Part shown: piece after piece, positions 49,268-60,219 of the stretch
How positions within the stretch are numbered: position 1 is the first letter of the stretch
Layout of the letters: each line of letters opens with the position of its first letter
NCBI GenBank assembly: GCA_961205875.1
Contig: OY540814.1
Location: 5,376,993 to 5,440,992, forward strand
Reading direction: 5' to 3'
Origin: Sialis fuliginosa
Lineage: Eukaryota > Arthropoda > Insecta > Megaloptera > Sialidae
DNA length: 64,000 nt
Program-made: the position numbers and the translations under genes
The notes under the pieces: model-generated
The model's database searches: none
What the model saw: only the letters and a program-made list of their open reading frames with translations
Told to the model about the DNA's origin: nothing

Positions 49268-50625
49268 TTATTCTGACGTTTTGATTGCCACATAATTAAT
49301 TGCCAAATCACGAGTAATGTAGGCACGGAGTATCTTTCCAATATTCTTGGTTATATCTACTGTCTTGTTTATTTAGCATAACAATTTGTAAATCTAAAAA
49401 AAGAAAATTATTATTCATGTCTTATAAACGAATTATATAAAATAGGGCTTATATAAAAAAATAATAATTTTATTTGTGATTACTTACCAATTTTTTTTTA
49501 AAATCAACATCATTTTTAATTTTATCATTAAATTTAATAAAACTTTCTTCATTTTGTAGTGGAAGAATCATGTCAAATTCACTCTCAGAGTTACTGATTT
49601 CGTCACTCAAAATGCTTGTTGAATTATGAAGTTTTTCAATGACATTTTCAAGGCTTTGTAATCTGGTTGAATAATTGGTTAATTGACTTCCTAAATTTGA
49701 CAAACGTTTGCCGATGCTTACAAAACAGCTCGATATGAATTGATGCAGATCTTCTGTAACAAAAAAAATCACGTTTCCAATACACATTAAAGAAAAAAAA
49801 AACGATGTATGTTTTTACCTATTGTCATTGGTTGATTTGCACTGGTCTCGAGTTTTTCTTCAGCTTTTTTTTTTACAATCCTTTTTGGATTTAATATATT
49901 GTTTGGATCTAATCCGTTAGTGTTGTCTTCATCACTGGAAAATTCCGTTGAAGTTGACTTAATGTCAGTGTCATCAGATGGGTGACAACTTGGGATTGAA
50001 ATCGATTTAGAATTCAATTTTTTTCTTTTTGTGTGTTGACTTTTAGGATTAGATGAATCTAACATTAAAAAAAATATATTTGTTGCATATTTATAACAAA
50101 AAATTTTACCAAAAAAAATTAAAACTACTTACGAATTTTTATACCAAGATCGTCTGTCCATTTCAATGCTGCTTGACTAAATTGTTTGTTAATGAGCTCT
50201 TTATTCTTTGCAACAAATTTGCGCTTCAGAGCCTTCTTATCAGTATCTGCTTTTTTTTTGCAGATTCTTCATTTGCTGTCGAGTATACATATGGTTTTGT
50301 TTCTAACTCAACGATTTTATTTTCAGCTTCTTTATAAGTATCTAAAAAATTGATTAATAATATGTCAAAATATTTTTTTTGCTCATCAAAAATTAATAAA
50401 ATGTAAAAAAATTAATATTGTGGTAAAGAATTTATTTTAAAATAACATATCATTACTTACGAGCACTTCCGCGAATATCCACTAGAAATGTTGGCTATGT
50501 AGATTTGGGTGGTTCTAAATTTTTCACCATTTCTTGCAGTTCTTCGCATACATTTGGATCATCAAGCAGGCCTGGCATATATTTGCAATATACCTTATCA
50601 GAATCTTTTTCAAAATGAAGCCATG
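49268..50625 (-). pseudogene. DUF4806-like multi-exon gene carried by the CACTA-like element, broken
   Basis: Five minus-strand exons join with canonical GT-AG introns and consistent phases: 50461-about 50625 (N-terminus lost in a TA microsatellite), 50133-50341, 49819-50058, 49488-49753 and 49268-49393 (stop TAA at 49268-49270). The predicted product is roughly 330 residues. It has an acidic/Ser-rich and Lys-rich middle (SSDEDNTNG, KRIVKKKAEEK), a Leu/Asn-rich coiled segment (LTNYSTRLQSLENVIEKL), then LPLQNEESFIKFNDKIKNDVDFKKKL followed in the last exon by GKILRAYITRDLA. The last two parts match the layout of the DUF4806 domain of arthropod and cnidarian proteins (function unknown). Three lesions: in-frame TAG at 50495-50497, a frameshift in a 9-A run at 50251-50259, and in-frame TAA at 49373-49375. 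Inference: accessory gene or cargo of the transposon, now dead in this copy. Confidence 0.68.
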
Positions 50626-50654
50626 TATATATAATATAATATAATATAATATAA
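50626..50654 (+). repeat. (ATAAT)n microsatellite
   Basis: Five to six perfect ataat units. They lie just where the first preserved exon of the DUF4806-like pseudogene would need its upstream boundary, so the tract has probably replaced it. Confidence 0.85.
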
Positions 50655-51165
50655 GACGATATTTATGATCCATGTCTATAAAAAACAAAACAAAAAGTGG
50701 GTATGTGTACTTATGTACACGCGTTAGAAGTTATACTTATTTGTCGTGAAATTTTAAAACACTTATCAAAATTTGATTACACATTTCAAATATTAAAATC
50801 TTAGTTTTGGAAAAAAATTATTTGAAACAAGAAAATATTTCTTTTGCCTTAAAATTTTAACTCCAAAAATAAAAATCATTTGTTTAGACAAATGGCTACA
50901 GCTTAAAGATGTAAGTAGGTGAAAAAGTTACCTGAATTATAACAGATATATATTCAATAAACGTTAAAAACAATTATTGGATTAAACAACAGAATTATAA
51001 AAAATCACTTGTAGCAGCATCAATCTTTACACAACAAATTTTTAATAACGACAGTTCAAAAATCGTATTATTGCTCATACGCAGTAGCTTAGCATCGTGA
51101 GAAAATAAAATGTAACAAAATTTACCCCTTCCGCCAGCGCGTTCACATGAAACTATGTTCTATAC

Positions 51166-52906
51166 CAGTATTTCTCAAACTTTTTGAATTGAATCACTCA
51201 TAATTGTGATTAATAGCGAAATTTAATATCAATAATAATTAATAACAAGTTAATAACTTATCTCGAGTACATCTTTGAACAAAATATTATTTGTATATTT
51301 TTCGACATTAACTTAACTAACTAATTGAGTTTACTAAAAATATTTTAAATTAAATTTAATGTGATGAGTGAGCGCGGCTTTGTTTTGATGTTGGTCAGTA
51401 CTGAAAATACCATTTCGTATAATAGGGCGAGCGGATTACAGCTATTTCGAGTACACTAACCAACCAATCGACGTTCTAGTGGCTAAAAATGATTTTATTA
51501 AATTCTTTATATTTTTCTGAGAAAAAACATCTATATACATGATATTTTTTTATGCGGTCTTTCAATAGGTACACACATTTTTTTGTTTAATAAATCTAAA
51601 TCTGCATTAAAAAATCTGAAAAAATTATGTAAGCTTCATTGGATTAAAATAAACATTTTTTGTCTCATAAACTTTTTTTTTAAAGCTATAGTTTTGAAGA
51701 TAAAAAATATTTTAACTTTAAAAATAGCGAAAAATTCGTATATTTGTGAATTTTTTTCTCGGTAACTAATTGTTCAATCAGAATAAAACATAAACAAAAA
51801 GAATCAGCCAACTTTAAACTATAATTAGATTTTTTTTCATTTTGATTATTACTGTAATTAAATGTAAAAACTTCATTAGAGCCGAACTCACTCCTTGCGC
51901 CGTAAATCGATACCATGGCTGGCTACAATTTTCGTTTAATAGTTGAAATATTTAAATACTGGGATGAAAGTTTCAATAAAAACACTTTAGAATATTTTTA
52001 TTGCACATTTATTTGTTACAATTATTTTCTTTATTGTTACACTTATCAAAACATCTACAAACTGAACAACATTTTAAATCTAAATCCAAACAAGAGCATG
52101 TTTTAGCTGTACAAGGAAATTTTCCGCAACAAGAACAGAAATATTTTTTGTAGATGTTCTGATAAGTATAATATTATAATAAAGAAAATAATCGTGACAA
52201 ATAAATGTGCAATAAAAATATTCTAAAGTGTGTTTATTGATGCATTCATCCCAGTATTTAAATATTTCAATTATTATTAAATGAATGTTGTAGCCAGCCA
52301 TGGTATCGATTTACGGCGCAAAGAGTGAGTTCGGCTCTAATGAAGTTTTTACATTTAATTACAGTAATGATCAAAATGAAAAAAAATATAGTTATAGTTC
52401 AAAGTTGGCTGATTCTTTTTGTTTTTGATTTATTTTGATTGAACAATTAGTTTCCGAGAAAAAAAATCACAAATATACGAATTTTTCGCTATTTTTAAAG
52501 TATAAATATTTTTTATCTTCAAAACAATTGATTTTAAAAAAAAGTTTATGAGACAAAAAATGTTCATTTTAATCCAATGAAGCTTACATAATTTTTTCAG
52601 ATTTTTTAATGTATATAGATGTTTTTTCTCAGAAAAATATAAAGAATTTAATAAAATCATTTTTAGCCACTAGAACGTCGATTGGTCGGTTATTGTCATT
52701 TCTAAGCGAGCTAGACTCGATAATCCGCTCGCCTATAAATAAGTTGGTTGCAAATGGCAAGAGAACTGTCATTGTTAATTCAGCGAATAGTGGACACTGT
52801 TTTCACACCAAGTAAAAAAGAATTATTTGCTTACTAAACTCGGTTTATGTCATCAATTTTTCTGCGACCTTCCTAGGAGTCGCGACCCACACTTTGAGAA
52901 TCACTG
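51166..52906. mobile_element. 1.74-kb hAT-type foldback element inserted in the CACTA-like element
   Basis: Inverted ends CAGTATTTCTCAAACTTTTT / ACACTTTGAGAATCACTG, flanked by a perfect 8-bp target-site duplication ttctatac (51158-51165 and 52907-52914): a hAT insertion. Inside, long arms 51423-52060 and about 52148-52736 are inverted copies (shared caatcgacgttctagtggct, ccgaactcactc, gataccatggctggctac) around an ~87-bp loop. Both arms carry the start of the same reading frame (ATGGCTGGCTAC in the context acc-ATG-G). No DDE/RNase-H or hATC dimerisation motif was recognised, so the element is non-autonomous or very short. Confidence 0.88.
52009..52301 (-). pseudogene. MAGYN frame with Cys-rich C-terminus across the hairpin loop
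   Basis: From ATG at 52299-52301 (Kozak-like acc-ATG-g) the minus strand reads MAGYN..., EIFKYWDE, TLEYFYCTFIC, DYFLY. The left-arm copy on the plus strand (from 51915) reads the same with CYTYQNIYK. In the right arm a short insertion near 52175 shifts the frame; in the shifted frame a 51-codon open stretch (52164 to stop TAA at 52009-52011) crosses the loop. It carries 12 cysteines in paired patterns (YFCSCCGKFPC, TCSC, KCCSVCRCFDKC). No known family is recognised. It may be a small Cys-rich metal-binding or secreted-type protein gene captured by the element, or chance in a palindrome. The conservation of the N-terminal frame in both arms is expected anyway because they are copies. Confidence 0.3.
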
Positions 52907-53599
52907 TTCTATACTTGTGTCGGCATGTCAAAAGAAACGCAACAATGATTTTTTCTATGCTGGTCGGGACTTACAAATTCGAATAAAATTAAAGGTTGTT
53001 TTACACCGGCATATGGAGCATTTATAAAGGTTGTTTTAGGCATTTTGACCAGTTTATATATAATTCATAAATAATAATTAGCAAAGATTTACTTACTTTC
53101 AAATATAAAAAATGTTGATATGCAGATTTGAACATACCCTATTACACTTACAATTAAATTTTATCACTATTTTTTACCACAGTGAATAATTCGGTTCTTT
53201 CACAATTTTTTTTATACACTTGATCGATTCTATGAGGTTTTTTTTATAAAACTAACATATTTCATATTCAGAAACAACATGTATATTAAAACATTTTAAT
53301 AAAAAAAAAATATTTTTTTATAATCTATACTTCATACTTGCAATTCAAGTATAAATGTTTGCTACTAATTTTACTTAGAACTGCATTCAAATTAAATTTT
53401 AAATCTGCATAAGTCACAATTTTATAAAAATGCAAAATAAATATACCAAGTTTTATACTTGAAACTACACAGCAGAATTAGAAGATTACATAAAACTATA
53501 TGATTGTAAGAGACACTAGTAAAAATATAAACAAATCTAAAGTAATTAAAGTTTTACAATTTTTCAATCACTTTTTGCAATTTGGATTACGTATTTCAG

Positions 53600-54300
53600 T
53601 TAGTCATTTTTTTGATAACTGTAGTAAGATTAGACTACAAATAGGTATAGAAATTTTACAAAATTTTAGACTTGAAATTACAAACAAGAATTGTAAAAAT
53701 ACATAGCGCTCATGACTTGAAAGAAATTTTGTAAAAATACAAACAGAATTTTCAAAAAAAAAGTAATGATTTGTAAATTTCCTGTAATTGTAACTGCAAG
53801 TTTCGGTTAGTAATTTTACTATTAATCTTGGTAAAATCAAAATCCGAATATGTGTAGAAATTTTACAAAGTTTTAGACTTGAAATTACAAATAAGAATTG
53901 TAAAAATACATAGCGCTCATGACTTGAATGAATTTTTGTAAAAATGCAAACAGAATTTGAAAAAATAAATAATGATTTGTAAATTTCCAATCACTTCTTG
54001 AGATTGTAATTGCAAATTTTGGTTAGTAATTTTACAGATAAATGTGGTAAAATTAAATTCCGAATATGTGTAGAAATTTTACAAAGTTTTAGACTTAAAA
54101 TTACAAACAAGAAATGTAAAAATACATAGCGCTCATGACTTGAATAAATTTTTGTAAAAATGCAAACTGAATTTGAAAAAATAAATAATGATTTGTAAAT
54201 TTCCAATCACTTCTTGAGATTGTAATTGCAAATTTTGGTTAGTAATTTTACAGATAATTGTGGTAAAATTAAATTCCGAATATGTATGGAAATTTTACAA
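53600..54300 (-). repeat. ~210-bp tandem array in the right subterminal region
   Basis: The tag acatagcgctcatgacttgaa recurs at about 53701, 53908 and 54123 (spacing 207-215). Each unit holds several gtaaaa/ttttac motifs and a related 70- to 128-codon minus-strand frame. The frames are copies of the repeat, not genes. Mirrors in function the 219-bp array on the left side of the element. Confidence 0.85.
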
Positions 54301-54523
54301 AACTTTAGATTTAATTCTACAACTTTGAATGGTAAAATTACAACAAGTTTCTGACGAATACAAAAAATTTGTAAAATTGCAACCTGCTTAGTACTCTTGT
54401 TATTACAAATTGCAATATTACTACGAATGCGTTTGAAAATTCCAATACAATACAAGAGTTTGTAATTTTACAAAGCAACTGCTTAGTAAAAATGTAGTAA
54501 ATTTACAAAAATTTTTAACAGTG

Positions 54524-55270
54524 TACATTTCACAATTTGAAAACTGCTCAAAGCAATAACTATATTAAATGCACGTGTTAACGTTCTAGAAAACTAGAGA
54601 TAAACTTTGAAAAATGACATGATAAACAATCAAAAAGCTTTACTTACTACAATTAAAGTATATAGTATACATAGAAACACGGCACATTAAGATTTCTTCG
54701 TCTACAGCCATTAAATAAATGTTATACATTATACGATTTAAAATAATAATAATCCCAGGTAGGCAAATAGCGTATTTATAACTGATAAAAATGCCGTGCA
54801 TATGTGCAGCATTTCTACCGTGTTATAAATAAATATCACGTATTAAAAGTCGTACAAATCACGGAGGTAAATATATTTATAATGTATTGAAATGTTATTA
54901 TTATATAAATTTATAATTATTTATATTGGTTACGGACATAATAAAATCTGTCGACTAGCTTCACAAACAATCGCTGCTGAGATATTAACCCTGCAGTAGA
55001 CACGCTTAATTCTAATGTAATTAACGGCGCAGAGTATTGATACATATTTTTTTTACCAAATTGACAAAATAGAAATTACATACATTAAAGGACTCGGTAT
55101 AAAATTAATTTAAATTAGGGTACAGTCAAATTGGCTGAAACTGAATTATTATATAGTTCGTGACTTGATGTACATTATTATTATTTTTTTACCGAAGTAT
55201 GGAGTCAAACGAAACTTGATCTTAATTTGCCTGTACAGCAGGTTAATAAAGGTCTACATATATAAGGCTT
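54524..55270. other. AT-rich sequence without recognisable features
   Basis: Flanks the right end of the CACTA-like element. I see no frame, repeat or splice-supported exon. Confidence 0.6.
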
Positions 55271-55843
55271 AGGGTGACCGTACACATTCGATTATCCATT
55301 AGGTTTTCGAATCAGGTTTACAAAGTCCTGCACACGTTCGATTAATTACGTTAAATTTTAATTTGCATATTATTAAATTTGCGAATTATAATATTGATAA
55401 TTACTTTGTATTTAAGTATTGGTTTATTAAAAATGTTACAAACAGTTATATTTTAATATAACTACATACCTCAGAAATTTGATTTTCAATTGTTTTTTTA
55501 ACATCGCCATTATTAATTCCGGATAAAATACTGATACATTGTTCATTTAACCGATCTTCTAGCTCCAATAATAACAAATGAGAGTGATAGTTTTAAAGTT
55601 ATTATCTTTGGAAATAACGTTAAAACCGTACGTGCGCGAAGACAATACCAAAAGTTAAGGTTTTCAATCGGACGAGACAACTTGACGCATTGTGCCCGAA
55701 CTCGGATCACATACGGTACGATTCGCTATACTAATATGTTCGTATGGTATTATAACCTTCAGGTGCCTGATTCGTTAACGGCGCCATAGGGAACTAAATA
55801 CGATAACCAGACGTGTACGTAGCTAGAGGTCGCTGTACCTTCG

Positions 55844-56015
55844 GCGAAAACTGAAAAAGTGTTCCCCCCCCCCCCCCTTTAGTTTACGTTTTTTTTTGAA
55901 GGTTGTGGAGACTTTTTTAAAATGCTTATGTCACTTTTTAATCCTCGAATGCTCTTTTACCCTATTTTGGCGCTCCTATGACTTTGCGCCCCCGGCGAGG
56001 GCTAGTTTCGCCAAC
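55844..56015. mobile_element. short element or fragment with 'TTCGGCGAAA / TTTCGCCAA' ends and a C14 tract
   Basis: accttcggcgaaaact at the left and ggctagtttcgccaaccc at the right are imperfect inverted repeats. A run of 14 C (55864-55877) lies inside. Upstream (55270-55800) is GC-richer with repeated 'cacattcgatt/cacgttcgatt' words, suggestive of more transposon debris. Confidence 0.45.
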
Positions 56016-56689
56016 CCCTACATATATGTTCTATTTTTTAACCATATTTAGAATGGTTTTTTGCAGGATCCTTTTTTTCAGTAGAAATCAGACTCTAATG
56101 ATAAATTATTGCTTATGTAAAGAAAAGTTTAGGTAATTTTACTAAACACAATCAGGGGAGAAATAGGTAATGAATACGTGTTAATTAAATGAGTATTCTT
56201 TATTAATTTGTTGAAACTGTACTCGGTTTAAGCCAACTTTTGTAGACTATTGTTTGCTTTTATTGTAATTAAATGCAATATCGTATAAAATGCATTTATA
56301 CTAAACATAATCACTTGGTCAATGTAGAAAATTCGTAACAGTAACAAATGTTTATCTACATCATTGTTAATTCAATGGTTAATAATAGCGGCTATGATGT
56401 AATCTTATATAAGTATAAATATTTTTATAAATTTTGTAAAATCAATTAGAAATTATTGATCTTAAAACTTCGGGCTCAATTAAATATAATATTTAGGTAT
56501 AAATAATATGTGCTTTTTATATATTATATTATACTCTTACTATACAGGATGTTTCAATTACGGTTTAACAAATTAACTTTACCTAACTGCGCTTAGGAAC
56601 ATGATAGTTAAGTTTACTTTAAAAATCGTATTATGTCTAGAAAATGAGTAATAGAAAAAAATATTAATAAAAAAATGTATATACCTCTG

Positions 56690-57170
56690 TTAAGGGACTA
56701 GCACCAGTATTGGCCACTTTAAGAGCAAGGTTTACTGTTCTCATGAACTCATATAACTAATAAAACAAGTTACTCTTTATTAAATTAATTTAATTACCAA
56801 AGTCCGCAAATATAATTTTTTTTAAATTCTAGCCTTTTATTTTGTTTATGTTTTTCTTTAGTAATGGATAAATTAAAAACTACTACGACAAAAAAGATAT
56901 AAAATAAAGAATCAAACAATGTAAAGCAGATGCTATGTGAATATTATAATTAATAAATAGATTACACTAATAATTATTTTAAATGACCACCATTTTGACA
57001 CCCATTGGCTGATTGTCATCAAATTAAGCTGTTTTACAGTTAAGTGTGTATAGATTATGATTCAGTAATTGCAGTTATCTAACATCAAGAAATATTTCTA
57101 ATTTGGTACATTTAATTAAACAAAAATCCAACACTGTGGTATGATTTAAGACTGGTGTCAGTACCTTATA
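56690..57170. mobile_element. family A MITE copy
   Basis: Ends taagggactagcaccagtattgg and aagactggtgtcagtaccttata. The interior matches 8633-9163 throughout ('accaaagtccg', 'ccttttattttgtttatgttttt', 'gacacccattggc'). Confidence 0.75.
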
Positions 57171-57599
57171 TAATTTGTATACCCACATGAAACAATTGGT
57201 AATAAAACGCCAGTAAACAATAGCATAAGAGAATCAATTAATTGTTGCAAAAAGTATATAGAAATGAAATTTATAATGAACCAAATATATAAATGTTGTG
57301 TTTATGAACAACATAAAAGAATTATAATAAAATCAAAATTAAATTTATAATTGGTGTACATAATTCATGAATCGATCATAATGATACAATCCAATATTCA
57401 GAAGGTATAAAAGCAGAGGAGATTGTTACACTGTGTGTAATAATATCAAAGAATTTAATTTTATGCGTGATATAAAAATTGATTATTTAATTAAAATGGA
57501 TTCGTATTCAAAATACAAATATTATATTTAATTTTAACTTTTTTATAGATACATGAAATGTACTGTATAATAAAGTATAATGATCATGAAAAAAGTCGA

Positions 57600-58080
57600 A
57601 CTCGAGATTTTAATCGAATTACACGTATTGAGGGTCCCTGAATCACGTACGACCATTATCTCAATGACGTCTGTGTGTGTGTGTGTCTGTCTGTGAACGC
57701 TCTATTGTCAAAACGGCAAGACTTACAAACATGGAATTTTAAACTTAAGGTTCTTGTATACTCTAGATGTGCACCTCCTATTTTTGAAAATCATCACTAA
57801 ACCGGAAACGGATGTTTACTGATATCAACTTTTGAATTCTTCTAGTTAATTTTGAAACGGTGCGCAGTAAAAAAAATGTTTTAGATTAAAGTTATAGAAA
57901 ATTCTCTTATCTATTATTTATGTTCTACCCTCCAATTTTTTAGGAAATAATCGATTTTCTTTAATTTTTGAAATTTTCGAATTATTTTTTAAGCGATACG
58001 TATTAGAAATAAATGTTTTAGATACAAGTTATAGAGAATATCATTATCTATAATTTATACCCTGTCCTTTTTTGTATCTT
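57600..58080 (+). repeat. dispersed repeat related to family D, with (GT)n tract
   Basis: Contains 'aaaccggaaacggatgtttact' (the reverse complement of the 'gtaaacatccgtttccgg' tag found at 60244, 62223 and 62542), a (gt)7 run at about 57670-57690, and two divergent repeats of 'ttttagat.aaagttatagaaaat...cttatctat' 120 bp apart. Confidence 0.5.
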
Positions 58081-58760
58081 TTATGAATTGACAAAAAATT
58101 ATAATTTATATTCTATTTAAAAATAATTTTAATAATATGAATGAAGAATCTAGTTATCTATGAAAGTAACAACTGTTAATAATAATATAATATATAATGT
58201 TGAACTGTTGAAATAATATAAAACAAATAAGAAGCCATTGACAAAACAACATTATTATAACGATTTATAATAAAAACGCTTGAAATAAAATCACACAAGA
58301 GAATTAAAATATATCTCAAACATTAACAAAAACAACAATTAATGTAATGTAAGAAAGTGTTATGTTATGTAATTTTTGATGTATCATAATGTATAAAAAA
58401 GTCTTGTGTCGACCAGGACAGTTTATTTTTAATGATTTACTTATTATTTTAAAATGCACAAAGATGACAAAAGCGTTTGTTTGTTTTAACAAAATAAAAA
58501 CATACAGCTCATAACTGATAAGTCAATAATGAATTTAATGAGAAAATTCCTTTACATTTTATACTTACAATTAAACAAATACATACAAAATTAATTAAAA
58601 TATAATTATTTGAACGCACATAAAAATTATTTAAGTATTATATTAATTAAATAAGCTCATAAAATCTGACATAAATTGATTGAGTATACAATACAATTTT
58701 ATTAAATACACAATAATGTACCTTCGTATACATTTTCATCAATATACTTTATAAATATGT

Positions 58761-59165
58761 ATAAGGTATTGGCACCAGTTATGGCCGCTATAAGTGATTG
58801 ACGGGCTTCTTTTTTGTAATTCTCATGAACTCATAATATGTTACTAATTAATTTAATCAATTAAATTACCAAAGTCCGAAAATATAGTTTGTTTTTTTAA
58901 ATTATAAACTTTTATTTTGTTTATGTTTTTTCTCCAGTAATGGATAAAATAGAACCATTAAGCAGCACGCAGTGATGGACACTTGCTAATGATTATAAAA
59001 TGATAAGTATACTACGACATAAAAGATATAAAAGAAAGAATCGTCTTTGAAACAATGTAAAGCAGTTGCTATGATAATATAATAATTAATAAATAAATTA
59101 TACTAATAATTAATTTAAATGTACGCCACTTTGACACCTATTGGTCCATTATCATCAAATCAAAT
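58761..59165 (+). mobile_element. family A element, right end truncated
   Basis: Starts ataaggtattggcaccagttatggccgct. It matches the family to 'gacacctattggtccattatcatcaaat' and then breaks off before the right terminal repeat. Confidence 0.65.
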
Positions 59166-59209
59166 TAAAAAAAAAATCTTAGGTGCAATTGAATGACCTT
59201 TTTTGCTTT

Positions 59210-59375
59210 TCACTAATTGCCTTTTTCAATCTCAAAACAATGGTGGAGGGGCCATTTACATACAAAAAAGTTCATTCTTATATATTTTGCATGACTCCTA
59301 TACCACCCACACCACTGTGGAGGGGGGTAAGGCCACTTTGACCTTCCCCCCCTCCTTGGTTACGCCACTGACAGT
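59210..59375. mobile_element. GC-rich transposon-end fragment ('GTTACGCCACTG')
   Basis: ccactgtggaggggggtaaggccactttgaccttccccccctccttggttacgccactgacagtgg. The reverse complement begins with the common transposon-end string cagtggcgtaacc. Only one end is visible; overlapping frames on both strands are not genes. Confidence 0.4.
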
Positions 59376-59593
59376 GGAGAAACTCGGTCAACTGTTTTGT
59401 TCCATAATTTATATGCATAAACACTACGAATAAACTTGTTGCTCCGGTGTTTATAGTTTGTTCCTGCATCAATGCGAAACTGTGACAGCTTAAAACGTTA
59501 TTAATCATAAATCTTTTAGTGTGTATAAAAATTTAGAAACAATGGAATGGAAATAATGAATTCGTTAACAAAAAATATGTTATTATTCCCTCA

Positions 59594-60132
59594 CAAGGGG
59601 AACCCTTGAACTTGTTCTTTCCGATTTTCTTCATATTGAAATATGTTGTAAAGTGGGGTTCCCTGATAACACCTATACCCGATTTTGGGCGTAGACGGGT
59701 AATAGTTTAGAAGATATGATCCAAAATATTTTTTAATGCTGCATATATTTATACCTATTTGTTAAAACTGTAGACATAAGCGTCTGTTAGCTTAGCAGTA
59801 ATGATAATAATAGACCCGCGCGTTCGATTCCCAGTCTGTACTTTCAAATTTTTATTTTTAATTGCACACAGTGACATTATTTAAATATATAGTTCATCTA
59901 TAAAATATCATATGAGTTTATTTTCAATGTTTATTTTTTTTTAATGTTTGTTAAAACTGTAGACATAAGCATAGTATATATATGCAGCATTAAAAAATAT
60001 TTTGGATCATATCTTCTAAACTATTAACCGTCTACGCCCAAAATCGGGTATAGATGTTATCAGGGAACCCCCCTCTACAACATATTTTAATTTGAAGAAA
60101 ATCGGAAAGAACAGGTTCAAGGGTTCCCCTTG
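59594..60132. mobile_element. foldback element with ~200-bp arms and tRNA-like promoter boxes in the loop
   Basis: Arms 59594-59790 (caaggggaacccttgaacttgttctttccgatttt...gttaaaactgtagacataagc) and 59935-60132 are inverted copies at high identity. The loop contains ttagcttagcag (A-box-like, about 59787) and cgcgttcgattccc (B-box-like, about 59818) at tRNA-like spacing, as in tRNA-derived SINE heads. The T-stem cannot pair, so it is not a tRNA gene. Confidence 0.72.
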
Positions 60133-60159
60133 TCAGTAGTAACTCACCTTCTTTTTACT

Positions 60160-60205
60160 TTCTTATACTATATGTATATGAAATATACATATAGTATAAG
60201 TATTA
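60160..60205. repeat. perfect hairpin at the end of a family D unit
   Basis: tatactatatgtatat, a short gaa spacer, then atatacatatagtata. Comparable palindromic ends occur at 11555-11605 and 62480-62525, supporting a palindromic terminus for family D. Confidence 0.75.
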
Positions 60206-60219
60206 ATAAAAATAATTCG

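Larger units (their letters stand above)
48226..54523. mobile_element. 6.3-kb CACTA/EnSpm-like DNA transposon, decayed, with nested hAT insertion
   Basis: The exact 15-bp inverted ends CACTGTTAAAAATTT (48226-48240 and 54509-54523) bracket a region with very dense subterminal repeats of the type gtaattttac/gtaaaatta on both sides (48245-49080 and 53480-54500). Ends beginning CACT(A/G) plus long arrays of short subterminal repeats are the signature of CACTA/EnSpm elements. The expected 3-bp target duplication is not seen (gta left, tac right), so superfamily assignment is inference. Cargo: a decayed spliced gene on the minus strand (49268-50625). No transposase (tnp2-like) frame was recognised. 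The element is split by a younger hAT insertion at 51166-52906. Confidence 0.7.

Noticed and set aside
53604-54455. Series of similar minus-strand frames (82-128 codons)
   Set aside because: They are copies of the ~210-bp tandem unit; similarity between them reflects DNA duplication, not a gene family.
59780-59845. Possible tRNA gene
   Set aside because: A- and B-box-like strings are present, but the T-stem and acceptor stem cannot pair.
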